From contig JBAJFG010000370.1 in the NCBI GenBank assembly GCA_037903475.1, positions 1,416,501 through 1,480,500 of the forward strand: a DNA stretch of 64,000 nucleotides, read 5' to 3'. Positions 1 to 12,293 of this stretch are shown one piece after another. The notes below the pieces were generated by a model, which searched no databases, was not told the DNA's origin, and worked only from the letters and a program-made list of their open reading frames with translations. This DNA comes from Ancylostoma caninum. Its lineage: Eukaryota; Nematoda; Chromadorea; Rhabditida; Ancylostomatidae. Numbering within the stretch: the first letter of the stretch is position 1; each line of letters starts with the position of its first letter. Position numbers and translations under genes: made by a program.

Positions 1-305
1 CTCATACCGAAGTCTCGAAGTTGAAATGCGCGCTACACGTATGGTTTGGACTTCAGAGAGCAAAAAAACTTGGGTGGGCAAGATTTTGACCGAACCTTGC
101 TTTTAAGAACAGCAAATGCATTCTTTTTTTTGCTTTTATCGGCAGTGCTGACAGCTTTCTAATTCAGTGTATCTGTGGAGGAACATTTCTCAGGTTCATG
201 CAAAACTCTTTCCATTCTCTTCTCTAGTCAGAAAACAGTGATGTACTTTTGCGTTTGTTGCAGGTACAGATTCCTAATATGCGTCTTTGCTTATAATATC
301 CATAC
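1..305. other. Intron sequence of the left-edge srx gene
   Basis: This begins directly after the donor of the third srx exon (minus strand) and should be intron leading towards the next exon, which in the two complete paralogues encodes transmembrane segment 4. No acceptor followed by a matching exon was found here, so the rest of the gene must lie outside the window. Confidence 0.5.
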
Positions 306-948
306 CTGAAGTATGTGTCGCATTTCCACGAAAAACATATAGCGCACATTCGGTTGAGTGCTATAAACAAATGTGAGAATATACAGATGTCGTAGCACAT
401 CAGAAGAACGATTCCAAAGCGTCGTGAAAAAGACTCCGCTGCTTGGATATTACTGCAAAACAGATCGCGGGTACAGTTCTCTTCTCGACCTTAGTTGTTG
501 AAGAAGTTGTGTACCCACAAAAACACCATTGGAGAGTAGTAAAAGGCGAATATGGAACAGAGTACAGCCTCGCCACTAGACTGGCTGGTCATCAGAAGTC
601 CAAACGCGTTTCTCATTGACGGAAGACGCTGTGTAGACGTGGCTACGATCCAGTTAGCGACAGATCCGATGAACGATATCTGTATGTGGAAAATTTTTGG
701 AAGAATATTGAATGTTAGTACATCGCTCTATCTAGGAAGTTATGTTGTCACACATATCCAGCTTTGGTGTAGATGACAACAAAATGGAGTTTTTTTACCT
801 ATTTAACTAACCATAAGAAGCAACAAAAATGAAACATAGGTGTTTTTAAAAATAGCTTAGGAGCTTAGGCGCCAAGAGTTAGTTTGGTTTGAAAACGAGA
901 AGAGCTCACAAAAAAGATGACCACAGCTGCAATTTGATTGTCCTGCAT
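306..948 (-). CDS. srx-family serpentine chemoreceptor, first three exons (gene continues off the left edge)
   Basis: Exons on the minus strand are 948-910, 679-519 and 452-306 (39, 161 and 147 nt). They match the first exons of the two complete srx genes in this window in order, and the last two match exactly in length. The start MQDNQIAAVVIFF is followed by ISFIGSVANW, then FGIVLLMCYDICIFSHLF and LNRMCAICF, which is the TM1 to TM3 part of the srx (7TM_GPCR_Srx) family. Acceptors are CATACAG and TTTTGCAG; donors are GTGAGC, GTGGGT and GTATGG. The product would be a seven-transmembrane chemosensory receptor. The first exon is shorter than in the paralogues (39 against 60 nt), so the true start could lie a little upstream. 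No stop or frameshift is seen in the visible part. The family call is confident; ligand and expression cannot be judged. Confidence 0.82.
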
Positions 949-2813
949 CGGCCAGGTGATGTATTCTTGAAGAAGCTGTTGAAAGTACTTGAATAAAAGT
1001 TCAAATCTTAATGGCAGTAATATTTTATACGTAGAAATAAAGCTGTAATTCATACGGATTAATGATTCTGAAATAGCAGTGAGAAAAGGCTCGTTGTACT
1101 AGCACAGGTCACACTCAAAAGAAATAAGCGCACAGAATGCACAGCCAGGATTTGTTGCTCATCTCCGGGCTTGTTCTAAAGTGGACACTTATATAGGGTC
1201 ATGAAAAGTTGAGAACTAACAATTGGCAACCGTAATTACGCAGATTGGCTTCATTGTTGTTAAGTTTACTACAGCATTTCACAAAGAAAAAACGCGAGCG
1301 AAGAAAATAGCCTATGTCAATAATAGGATTACGATACGAAGGATTACTATACAACAATTGTTTGTTAATTGCTGTTTGTCTGTAGCAGTAGGTAAACTGT
1401 AAACAATCCCTGTAAGACAATGTGACATTAGAACGCTTTCAGAATGATTCATTCGAGATGCGCACAGATGTCTTCAATGTATATGCGACCACTCTATAAA
1501 GGTTGTTGATCTGACTGGACTAAATATAAAATGCATATTTGTGTTTGTTGTATACACATAGGTATCATAACAAAATTTCGGTTACAATGGTTTTTCAAGG
1601 TGGAGAATCCGCCGCATATAGCAGAGAACTCTCTTGGTTGCTGCCCCTTCAGGAAGCTCAAAATTTGGGGTGATCGTACAACTATGGAACGCTGTAATCC
1701 GGCGCTACTCTATTTCCTTTGCACCCAATTCTAACAGAAAATTCTTGCACTCGTGCACCGCTTCTGTTTTATGCCAAATAAATTTGAAAAATCGGAGAAC
1801 TTTAAAAAGAAAGAGCACCGCTTCACGGCTTCTTGTCTCAGACTCGAGCGCCAGCCTACTTTCGAGCCATCCAACATAGGAAATAGGGGAAAAATACCCA
1901 CCGCATTTCGCACGGACGGTAGTGTCTGGTCAAAGCTGCACAACTCCTAATGCTTGGGAGATTAATTCCCGTCATTCTCAAGTTTTGAACAATATCAACC
2001 GTTGCTTCATAATTTTTCATGCGGTGAACTCTTTGTCACCTATAGAAACAATAAAACCCGAAGATTTCATGGTGTTTGCAGGAATACGTTTTAGCACAAA
2101 AAAGGCTGTGTAAACGTGTTCGCCTGTAGATGTATAATGGTACGTATCGTTATAACGATGTATTGGATATCTCTAGCAATTCTACTGAGTTTGGGAGAAT
2201 CCTCCATGAATTCTATGATCTGCCAAAAGACTAATGTTAGTTGCAGAGAGATGCAATTTCTGGATCTTACGGGTGAAGGACACCAGATGTCTGCGGCAGT
2301 TCAGAATGAGATATGCCTCCTTATGTGAAGTTGACTATGCTGATTTTGATTGTGTTTTAGCGTCGCGCTTAATGCCATTGCGGAAGAAGTTATGTATGAC
2401 CTTGTCTGGGCAGTATATGGGCGCAGTTTCTGCGGTGACCTACCACAACTTCATATAGGAGGCGTTGCCACAAAAAATGGGTCCACAATTCGTGATCAGC
2501 AGTCCATATAACCCTGTATGCAAAATCTCAGCAAAAAATGCATCACTAAGGGCAGAGAATGGCGCCTTGATCAGTTCCTACTACCACCACTTACAAGGCA
2601 ACGCTACTTAATCTCCCGTTGCGCTGCGTCTGCATTTACGTAGAGAGTAATTGTCCTTGATAGAGCAGTTCAGCCGAATAGTTAGCATACATTAAGTCGT
2701 GGTTCGTTATTTTTATCATTTTAACTATAATACCTATTTAATCCAGCTACAATGCATTTGAGTTCGTGACGTGAAACTTTCTCCGTATCGAAAATTCATA
2801 GTACGGACAAGTA
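949..2813. other. Intergenic stretch without a supported gene
   Basis: This AT-rich stretch lies between the left-edge srx gene and the mariner element. Only short overlapping reading frames are present. The one with any character is at 2137-2328 and is listed separately. The 1-950 end presumably contains the promoter of the minus-strand srx gene, but no motif is distinctive. Confidence 0.4.
2137..2328 (+). CDS. Short ORF with a hydrophobic N-terminus, unidentified
   Basis: A 63-aa frame starts with MVRIVITMYWISLAILLSLG, which would work as a signal peptide, followed by a stretch with two cysteines. A second open frame (2234-2458) overlaps it and carries the string VDYADFDC, which is faintly reminiscent of CAP/ASP-type secreted nematode proteins. 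I could not find splice sites that join the two into a coherent protein. It may be chance or a gene relic. Confidence 0.18.
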   Translation: MVRIVITMYWISLAILLSLGESSMNSMICQKTNVSCREMQFLDLTGEGHQMSAAVQNEICLLM

Positions 2814-4084
2814 TTAGGTGCGTGCAAAAGTTCCGGGGCAGTTGATGGCATTTCACCGTTCAACGTCGTTTTGTTTCTGGCGTTTACGATATCCTGCAAC
2901 GGTTTCCACATATGCAGGTAGCCTGAAACATCTGCTACCTATATTACTTTTGGCTCGGGTCTAGGTCAGAGCGTTGCTCTGTTTTGGGTGTAAAACCAAT
3001 GCTATGAGTTGTTCAATAATTTGGGGAATTTCGCTTTATAAAATCAAATCTAGACTAGCAACAAGAGAAGACCCATAGCATCAATAATGCGTTTGTGGAG
3101 AATATGTTCTTCAAAATGCCAGATGCCCGAAGGTTCCTAAGAATTCTTAGCGGGGATGAGAGCCCGGAAATTGCTTCACAAAATGGTCAGAGATCTGGTC
3201 ATCGCAAAGGCGCCAGAAAAGAGCAGGTTGAAAAGACCTCGTGCAAAGTGCGCAAGACATTACAGTTAATTTAGTCAACAATGTCTCGTCACTTGAAGAA
3301 AATCGGTAAGAAGGGGAAGATGAGTACGTGGATTTTGCGTGAGTTGAGCGAAGAGCACCAACGTCCACACTGGCAAGTCTGCAGCTATTCGACCTTCAGA
3401 TTTTTCAACAATTTGTTTCATGGAAGAATTGCTATTGGTGATAGAGAACGGGTCAGCTTTGATAATAAGAGGAAGTCATCCCAAAATCCGGATTCCCGCC
3501 ACCCACCTAAAATTGGCCGAACCGTCACTACCTTCTTTAGAAAAATTTTGACCTTTAATGGTCAGCAACGTGACTCATCTGCAATGAATTTGTTTTCTAA
3601 TGAATGCACAATAATCGCCCCGTAGTGGTTTCTTTTCCCTAAAGTAATCATGGAAAAACTCTCAAGCATAGGGCCGACACAGGCGGAAATGTGTGGTCTG
3701 TTCCGGCTGTGAGATAACGTTCACCAGCATGATACAGTGTAAACCGTACAAAGAATTGGCCATTCGTGCTCTGAATTTCTAGCCTAACCGGTTTTACTCC
3801 TTATACCTGCCTCTAACAGATTATCCCTATTTCAACTTCTTACAGCTTTACCTCCGCTGTAAAACTTTTAATGAACAGACCCTACTGGAAAACGACGTGT
3901 GCCACTATTACAGATGTAGACCTGTCAAGTTTTCAGCTTCCGGGAAAATCTTTCCTGTGCCATATAGGCAACATTATGCAGATGCCAATGCTTTTTGCTT
4001 TGAACAAAATTGCTGACTCTGAGTCAAGTTATGGCGTTTTGAAAAATTAGGTGGAACTGTCCCGGAACTTTTGCACGCACCTAA
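2814..4084 (+). mobile_element. Mariner-family DNA transposon, non-autonomous copy
   Basis: The left end TTAGGTGCGTGCAAAAGTTC and the right end are inverted repeats of about 27 bp with one or two mismatches. Both ends are flanked by TA (2812-2813 and 4085-4086), the mariner target duplication. The length of 1271 bp is that of a full mariner. Inside, the plus strand keeps recognisable transposase pieces, for example SRHLKKIGK, LRELSEEHQRP and a degenerate GDRERVSFDNKRKSS block equivalent to the catalytic GDEKW region. In-frame stops show the transposase is dead. The element could still be moved by an active relative because both ends look intact. Confidence 0.88.
3047..3625 (+). pseudogene. 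Mariner transposase remnant
   Basis: Reading the plus strand in pieces gives the middle of a mariner transposase: an N-terminal-like stretch ending in LSGDESPEIASQNGQRSGH, then a stop, then SRHLKKIGKKGKMSTWILRE, then the DRERVSFDNKRKSS region with the first catalytic aspartate of the GD-x-x-W neighbourhood. The reading frame is interrupted by stops at several points (for example just before 3281). The C-terminal part with the remaining catalytic aspartates is not readable. It lies wholly between the two mariner ends. Confidence 0.62.
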
Positions 4085-4407
4085 TAATAAGGGAATACCC
4101 CACAGGGCGGGTCCACAGGATGTAGTAGCCACACAAGAGGAGAAAGTCCAAAGATCAAAGTCCCACACTTTACTTCATTCATGTTTTTGTTCTTATTCTT
4201 GTTCCCTTTTCTTTTCCTTGCCTTTTTTCCCGAGGACTGAAGTAGGCGTTTTCCTCATGGTTGCGACAATTTTCTATTGAGAGCATCTCTATGTCCTCTT
4301 CGATTCTCTCTAACGATTTCGATCTTCCTTTCAATCGACTGACCCTACTGAGGATATGAGTGCTAAGCTCAGCAGGCCCACGCTGTAAACTCAAAAGACA
4401 GAATTCT

Positions 4408-4896
4408 TGACACGTTCGCGACAACGTGCACGATCGGTCGCGCACGCGATGTCCGCAGCGTGGGACCGCTTGCACAACCGGACGAGCACGCCCTGTTTAA
4501 CGTCCTATCTTGGTGAAGCGTTTTTATTTAGCTAATTCCTACTTGGTAATGTAATAACAGACATACAAGTTTTCTGTACACGTGGTGGGCGAAGCAGATA
4601 TTCTCTCAACTTTTTCATTGGTCTTTCGAACTGAGACAGCTAAAAGATCAACAAATTTTCAGATAAACCATGGCAATAACAAAACAGTTGACAACAAACA
4701 TGGGAAGGAATTCTTGAGAATTTCGATCGGGAACATAACTTCTATGCAAGTAGTTAGCGTTCTACATGGAAGGGAAAAATTACTACCCCGTGGGACCAAG
4801 TGCACAACCGGTCGAGCACGGCACTCAAGAGTCCAAAAGCGCGCGTGTCCCTCGCATCGGTACGTTCAAAATCTGCTCTGTCGCGAACGTGTTGAG
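4408..4896. mobile_element. Small inverted-repeat element with CACGTTCGCGACA ends
   Basis: ACACGTTCGCGACAACG near 4410-4426 is mirrored by the complement at about 4879-4896 (ACACGTTCGCGACAG on the other strand). Flanks read TTGA and TCAA, which may be decayed TTAA. The element also has an internal direct repeat around GTGGGACC...TGCACAACCGG at 4461-4490 and 4789-4820. The same end sequence recurs at 23638. It has no coding capacity and is probably a MITE. Confidence 0.5.
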
Positions 4897-5528
4897 TTCA
4901 TTTACGTCCAAATATGTTGTGCCCTGAATACAATTACCTTTGCACAAGCCTACTAGAAGGAAACATGCCCAGTGGGAGAGTAGAGAAAACGGGTAGCAAG
5001 CCAAAGCGAAGGAGCGATTGTAAACTACTCACAAATTTATGCAAACAAAGTAATAGAAGTATTTTTGCTTCTGCAATCCAACGCACACTTCGAATCACAA
5101 TTTTTCATCAAGTATGCCGTTAAAGAACGGAACTTCAAGTGTCGAGCACAATGGATTCTTTTGGGTTGCATGCTATATCTTTACTAATAGATACATATAA
5201 AGTGTTGCATGGAATGTAACAACTGCAGCAGCAAACACAAGTAATAAAAAACCAGTGATTCACTTTTCAGAAGCTCCCGTTGTTGAAGTGTAGTTGGCTA
5301 CTGAGCTCTTTGTCTCTGAAAAAATCGAATAAATAGAATTTGTCGTCCATGTTTTTTCGTAGCATATTCCTCCTCTGAAACTTTGCTGAAAAACTACTGG
5401 TTTAAAAAAAGTACAGCTGTTAGTGTAGGTGAACATCCCAGCTTCAACAATACTCCTTGGCCTCATTTAAGATTAAAAAAAAACTAGTGCACGAGGACTG
5501 TGCATTCTAGATGCATTGATAATCATGC

Positions 5529-8500
5529 TTATTTTAATATAAATTGCAACATACTGAAAATATTCTTCGGCGATGCAATCAGTTTTCGGAACTCGACATT
5601 GAATCCAATGATAATAAGCCTAAAATTAGATATAACCTTTGAAGCTGCACACCACTACTACTCAACAACTTACGAGTCGCTGCAATGGACTACGTTCCAC
5701 ATCACAGTACATAGAGCCCAAATAATCCAACGGTTCTCAAATTTCAAAGATAGGTGAAAATAAGTGAAGAGTTCTACGACAAACACAACACCTTGGAGGA
5801 TAACCTGGAATTGACATATCAGCTCACTGCTACCAAATGTTGAAAGGCATTCTCATTTGCAAAAGTAGAGCGATAAAGGTTTCTAATTAGTGCCTCGTTC
5901 AGTCACTGAGGGACGACCTGCTTGAGCATCACTTCATCAGCTAGAGGTTTTGATCGGCGGTTATTATCTTGTTCGAAACTTTTCCTGCAATCTAATGGCG
6001 GTCATTAGGTTGCAGGAAACGCCATGAGGTTGCAGGAAAGAAGATGGAACACTCTATATTTTGAAAATTCGAATTTCAGTGGATAGTGAAGGCTAGCTTG
6101 AATACACTATCTTTACCTGCTTTAAAAAATTGATTTCCTTTTTGCGTCGCACATCCATTTCACATCTGCCTCCTCGGCAGGTCTGAAGTAGTCAAAATAG
6201 CTGACGAGCTCAAGCTATCTAGCAATACCAAGTGAGCCTATGATTACCACGTACCTGCACATTCGTCACGTGCACCTTTACAATAGCTATGATATCTAGT
6301 GTGGCAATAATTACGACGATCGTCACATCTTTGGAGAAATCAAGATATTTGGATATGAATTTGCAGTCCTGAAAAAACCGCGTGTGGAGCAAAAACTTTA
6401 ATTATAAATACAGTTTGATTGCCAGCCAGTACCTCTGTTCCAGTAAATAGAAATGTCCATATGCTTTCTTCATAAAAAAGATCACAGTCAACTAAAATGA
6501 GATTTTCATCGTCAATTATTTTATAGTGAAACTATGCACAACTTACATAAACCGTATGATATCACACATCGAGTCACGGCTGCGATCCACGTGATAGCAA
6601 TGAAGATTTTGGTGTTGAAGTTGCTGAATGGGAACGGCTATTACGTTTTGCATAAATCCAGCCGTCGGTAAGGTGTGCATGAATATAACGGACTACTCCT
6701 TCAGACATTTGGGCAGGAGTACAAAATGATATCTCCCGCTCCAGTGTGAGCAGGAGGCATCAAAGCTGCTAGTGTTTGTTTCGCAAGATTCCGATTTTCT
6801 CCCACGCCCTCCTGCTGGAAACCGCATCTTGTACCATGATGCTGCACGGGAGACCGCAAACTCAGACGTTAGGGCGTTTGGAGCGTTGGCCCACACAGTG
6901 TCTCGTGGCATGACACTTACAGGACAAACGCAAAAGTGGGCGGAGTTGGCGCGCTTATTCCGCCGTTAGTTGCGCCTTGTCCTGCATTCGGGCTGCCGTG
7001 ATCCTGCTACGGGGATGGCAGGATTAAGGCAGATCATGTTCTACTGCAATGGATGACTACAAAAGTAGTGCAAAAATGAGTTCGTCAGGCACGTATGTGC
7101 GCCCTGCTCCAGCGCTCGACGAGGCGGACATCTACGGAGAGGCGGATCTTCCCGTCCACGCCGAGTCTGCACGCGACCACTTCCAACGCATCTTGCGTGG
7201 CCAAACGGTACAATGGGCCACAGTTTCAACCGGGCCTCAGTTGGCCAGACAAAGACAAAGTGGGCGGGTTCACCGACGCTCCAAACGCCCGAATGTCCGA
7301 CCAGGTCCCACACATATCTCATGGCAGATCATTGCCCGAGGCCATCACTTCAGCAGAAACTCAGTCGACCAGAGTAAAAAGTCACGTAAATTTCCACGTC
7401 TCCGCTCCGCGTGGAGTCTAAACTGGAATTTCTCAACAGAGGTGTTACATATCGCTCGCTCGAGAAGGTTTGATACCAGACATTTGTGGAAAAGACACAT
7501 CCTCCGGTTGGTCGGATTTGGCCCAAATTTAGGGAACGGGCGACTAGTCTCCGACCTGGATTCCGCACGAGTGTCTGGTAAACGAATGATACTTAGTCGA
7601 AGTGGCCATTCGTGATGCGAAGTGTATTACCACGTGCAGTTTTCGCTTTACCTCTATTTGAGCTCGTATAGAAGACCGTACCCGAGACAGCGATTGACTC
7701 ATTCACGGTCCTCACATACGAGCTTAAATAAGGGTTGCGCAGCTGTACCGGCAACATACTAGCAAGCCTCTTGTTTTCTCCAAATACATTCGATAGTATG
7801 AAGGCTCTGGAGCAGCTACCAACCACTGTCTTGAGTCCATACATGAGTATCTCAGTTAACTCTGCACCGAAGAAAAGTCTGACTCACTAAGCAGACCCCC
7901 GAAAAAAACTTCGACAATGGATTCGAGATCAGCGTTAAAAACTGATTAGTTAATGCATATAGCATCACGAATAGCCACTTAAACCAAGGTCCAATGGTGC
8001 GGGGGACGCCAGGATACGGGTCCACCGATGGAGAAAAGGCCCGCCGTGGCCCAATGGTGTGGAGAACGTCAGGATACGGGTTCACTTTAGTCCGATATTG
8101 TTGAGAATGCCAGGATGCGAACCCGCCCCTGAAGAACGGATCCGGCTTGCGCTAACTGTGAGGAAGGCGCCAGAATGCGGGCGCTCTGATGGAGGAAGGG
8201 CCGCCGTGGCTCAGTAGTATGGATAACACCAAGATACGGGTCCGCCAATATAGGATTGGTCCGCTGTGACTCAGTAAAGTGGAGAATACCAGGATACGGT
8301 TCAGGCCTAATAGTGAAGGTGGCGCAAGAATACGGGTCCACCGATGGAGGAAAGTCCGCTGCGGCCCTGTAGTGTGGAAAACACTCGGATACGATTTCGC
8401 TTTATCCAATAGTGTGGGGAACGGCAGGATACAGTTCCGCCGATGAAGAACGCGTCTGCGTTGGTCCGATAGTGAGGAATACGCACGAATACGCCATACG

Positions 8501-9819
8501 ATGGAGAACGAACTTCTCATTCTCATACTCAACTCATAAGAAGGACTTCATGTTTGGGCCCATTGGAAGATTGATTCTCTTCTCTTTCAATTTTCTAGAG
8601 ATTTGGCAAGGATGAAGCGTTTGCACATGTCCCAAGTGGCTGCCCCACCCCACTTTCTAGCGTCCCGAAGGGGCGCTAGTAATATAAGGCTGTGTTGTGT
8701 TCACACCGCGCATCATTCAGTTCCTTTTTTTCATATCGAATGCTAACATGCTCTCGTTACCTTACCACTTTCAGCTCATAATAATACGCTGAAACAGTGG
8801 TGGTATGGAATCTGAGATAATGCCGTCCCACTCACCTGAAGAAAACGTTATACTTCAGTGGAAAACAGATTGCGCACATCCTATTCAGAGTAATGAACAA
8901 ATGCGAGTAAATACAGATATCATAACACATCAGCAGGATCATGCCCACTCGTCGGGAAAAAAATTTCATGGAATGGATGTCACTGTAAAAAAAAATTAGG
9001 GCTGTTCCATCGTTGTTTACGCATTTAAGAAAGGATCTTACAAGAAAACCATTGGCGAATAAAAGAAAGCGAACAAGGTGCAGAACACTGCTTCGCCTGT
9101 CGATTGACTTGATAACAAAAGCCCAAATGAGTTCCTCATTGAAGGAAAGCGTTGCGTGGATGTAGCGACTAGCCAATTCCCTACTGACCCAGTGAATGAT
9201 ATCTGAAATAGCCCCGGTTAGATACAAACAAAATGTGAAGCACTTTCTTTTTAGCTTGCGGGAAGTACACAGATCTGCATCAGTGATTGAGGCTTTACCC
9301 TGCTTTTTTTTCATGAAAAGGTGAGGTGGCACGGTACAAACCTTTCACATACACATCTACATATCTGTTCTTATACTCATATTTCATTTGGCTTCTCCAC
9401 CTTTCCGTACATGTATCCGTACATAACAGTGACGACATAAATGACAAAGTGATCGGCGTTATTATATCTCATTTGTGGGATTCACCACAAATTCGACTTC
9501 ATCTAAGCTTTGTAGAGGCACTGAACGCGCAATGTGTCCTATTTAGTGACTTACGGGGCATCCAGTGTACCAAGTCAGTACTTCATCACCGATACTCCTC
9601 TGGTACCAATTCACCGACCTCAGCGGAAGACGACCTTGGTTGGCTTCGGGCGGGATCGAACCATCGACCTCTTGCCACTGTGCCACAGGCACCCACTGGT
9701 GACATCTCCGTTTGTAATTAGAAATAACCATAATTTAGCTAATTTCAAAACGATCTTACACAGAAGATGATCAGTGCGACCAAAAGATTATCTTGTAATC
9801 CCCAACTGGTGAGCTGCAT
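5529..9819 (-). CDS. srx-family serpentine chemoreceptor, complete, nine exons, 301 aa
   Basis: Exons: 9819-9760, 9202-9042, 8982-8836, 6623-6547, 6491-6433, 6368-6255, 6182-6117, 5804-5674, 5619-5529. Their lengths (60, 161, 147, 77, 59, 114, 66, 131, 91) sum to 906 nt, an open frame of 301 codons plus stop. All introns are GT-AG. Visible marks of the srx family: ISFTGSVGNWLVATS after TM1, MCYDICIYSHLF and LNRMCAICF at TM3, DCDLFYEESIW and DCKFI before TM5, RRKKEINFLKQ before TM6, and WNVVHCSDS followed by LIIIGFNVEFRKLI after TM7. This C-terminal motif is the usual srx ending. The product is a predicted seven-transmembrane chemosensory receptor on sensory cilia. The 2.2 kb intron 3 holds a minisatellite; intron 1 holds a tRNA-like repeat. 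A possible acceptor (GAATCAG) lies 13 nt before the start. No defect is seen. Confidence 0.9.
6624..7975. repeat. Intron 3 filler with GC-rich dispersed repeat
   Basis: This is the part of the large srx intron between exon 4 and the minisatellite. It is GC-richer than the surroundings and contains loosely inverted stretches (for example GTTAGGGCGTTTGGAGCGT near 6867 against ACGCTCCAAACGCCCGAA near 7275), which suggests an old foldback element. A 188-codon open frame on the plus strand (7049-7615) is low complexity and I do not believe it. Confidence 0.35.
7980..8500. repeat. Minisatellite, about 60-bp units, eight or nine copies
   Basis: A diverged unit containing CCAGGATACGGGTCC, CCGATGGAG and CAATGGTGTGG recurs about every 55-65 bp. 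Good copies are near 8000, 8060, 8125, 8180, 8240, 8300, 8345, 8400 and 8460. Unit length is not constant, so the array is old or gap-rich. It sits inside intron 3 of the complete srx gene. Confidence 0.8.
9640..9712 (-). repeat. tRNA-like module (A and B box)
   Basis: On the minus strand TGGCACAGTGGCAAG matches the RNA polymerase III A box, and GGTTCGATCCC about 15-20 bp downstream matches the B box. The stem pairings expected of a working tRNA are not evident, and the spacing between boxes is short. A tRNA-derived SINE or similar repeat fits best. It lies in intron 1 of the complete srx gene at 5.5-9.8 kb. Confidence 0.5.
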
Positions 9820-12293
9820 CACGGTTGCACGCCTGATTCAAGCAACTGAAAAAAAAAACAAAAGTGAAAGCATGTTACAATAACGTTATTCCGAAAACCA
9901 CGGCATTTTCCAGAATTCTCTTCAAAAAACTTAATGTTGCTGTTAAGTCTTTGCTGATGGGGATGTCTTGTGTTAAAACAGAACGGAACTATTGTTTTCA
10001 AGTTTCTACTCATATTACGCGCCAGCAACGCTCTGTTACGCCAAACCTTGCAGGAAATTGCTTAGCCACAGAGCGAGAGGAATTGTTTATAAAAGACTTT
10101 CTGTATAGAAAGGAATAGATCCGCACCGTAAGGAAGATCAAATGAAACGAAGAATTCAGGAAAGCAGGAAATTTACAACAAAGTGACAAAAGCAATGAAA
10201 ATATCTTGGAACAATTGATTCTATGCTCAGCCATCATCTTCAGGATGCGTCCCTTCAGAGATCGAGGACATCTCCAGACACAGGTAGGGACCGTCGAAGA
10301 AAGTTGTGGTAGTGGTTTACAACCTGTTATCAACGACAGCGACATTAGTATTATTTTAAATGGCCAACGAGTCTGTAAAGCTATACTGATTTTTCATGCT
10401 TTAATTACGTAGTATTCTTCTCCTTTCCATACTAGCTGGACAGACATGAAAAAACATTTCGCACATGCTTCCTCCAGACCCAACATCCGTGTATTCATGA
10501 TTACTGTGTATTATGCGTCTATAAACTGGGATACTGATCCATGGCTAAGAAAACTCGTTGATTCCTGAGATCTTCATCGGAACATAATACAATTTACGCG
10601 GCTTCACAGCATGTTTTACAACTGCGGTGAATTCGAAAGAAAACATTTCTAATCCACCTTAGTGCTTCTGAGAAACAGTAGCAAGGGAATCGTAAACGTC
10701 TACAACTCTCAAATAGGTTTCATGGGCAAGTTACGAAAGCTTTGTGTTGCGTAGGGAACGCTGACGTGAGCACTTCATTAGTATTTTCCCTTTTGTGAAC
10801 CTCTTCTTTCTATCGTCGTGTTGTCATTTTTTGAATATAAACCTTGTTGGACTCTTTGTGACTGTGAAGCCAGCGAGCATGTACTTCAACCTATCTTGGT
10901 ATTGAGTTGGGTTTTTTCTTCATTACTAGCCAAGCATTTTCTTCGTGTTTTTCTTTTGAACTTTTTAAAACAACTTGCATTTCCCGAACTCACAAATTTA
11001 GACACTTATTATACCGCACAATATCTCATTTTGCCTGGAAAATCCAATTAGGACTCTGTTTCAAAGCTAAACATGCCTGACCATGTCTTAAATAACCAAT
11101 AAGTTGAAATTTCAACCACATCATATGCGGTAGCGAAATGCCATGCAAACCCAGTGATTAGAATTGCTCGTCCTGTAAGGTATCTGACCTTGTTTGTGAT
11201 ACGGTTGTGGTGTCAAATGTACATAAACGTAACTATACGCATGCTTGACACGCAACGATTAATTAAATAGTACTATGTCTCTAGTAATAGTTAGAAATGT
11301 GGAGGCTTTCTTTCGCGGCAGCCAAAGTTATTGCTTTCTATAACTTACTGCACTGTAATACAAAGAATGTTTATTACTACAAGAACACGACTTTAACAAT
11401 TGTTCTGGGAAGCAGTATTGACAAATGTAAGAACTGAGTGTAGTGCAATGAAAAGCACAGAAGAGAATTCGTGAATTCTGCTGCCATTATAAGGTTATTG
11501 CCACTAGTGTGAAAAGGGAGAGCACTCGCTGAATTTGCTGTCCTATTCTTGGCAAACTGATTCGCATACTAGACATTGAAGGAAGTATAATCGATCATCC
11601 TCTTCATGCTAGTGTAGCAGCGGTGAAGTTATAACCATATTAAAGGCAAAATCGGGCTAGTGCTAGAGAGTGTAGAACACAATCTTATCTCTGTATTCTA
11701 TTACTGTAGAAAAATTGTAATTATAGTTAACATTGAAGTCAATTTACGTCCTATGACATCACTGTCCTGATGAAAGACTCATAAAAGCATTTGAAACGCT
11801 ACATAAGGAAGTGATGCATATTGCTTTCCCCACTCCACAAATGATTTTAGCAGGTTCTGCTGTGCTGCTGAATTTCTTAGATTTTCGCGCCTGATTCATT
11901 TGTTTTTGGAGGATTTTCCGCTGCAATTACCTTAGCCAAATAGGAACAGAAAATCTTTTTGTTTTTTCTAGAAAGGAAGAATGTCGACTAATACATATTA
12001 AGGAAAGCCAAAATGGATAGCGTGCACATGCGATTTGCAGCTGATTATCAGTGTTAATCCAAAAATATTGGACAGAGCGAAATCCAAAAATACCACTTTT
12101 TTGTTGAAGTTTCTGAAAATTTTTTGAGTTCGAGCTCTTTAACTTCTAGAAAACCTACTTAGAATAACATTAATATTCTTCTCGGCGTTCCACGCAGAGA
12201 AATAAATTCTTCCAGCATTGCCCTGCAAAGTGAAGCTATAAGAGTACCTACAATTCTGATTAAAATTACAAACAGGAATTGTCGTAACCTCCA
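9820..12293. other. Intergenic, no feature supported
   Basis: This is the AT-rich region upstream of the 5.5-9.8 kb srx gene. Several ORFs of up to 111 codons exist (for example minus 10010-10345) but show no protein-like features or splice context. No repeat or hairpin longer than a few bases was noticed. Confidence 0.4.

Noticed and set aside
7049..7615. 188-codon plus-strand ORF
   Set aside because: It lies in an srx intron within diverged repeat sequence, has low-information composition and no family likeness or splice context.
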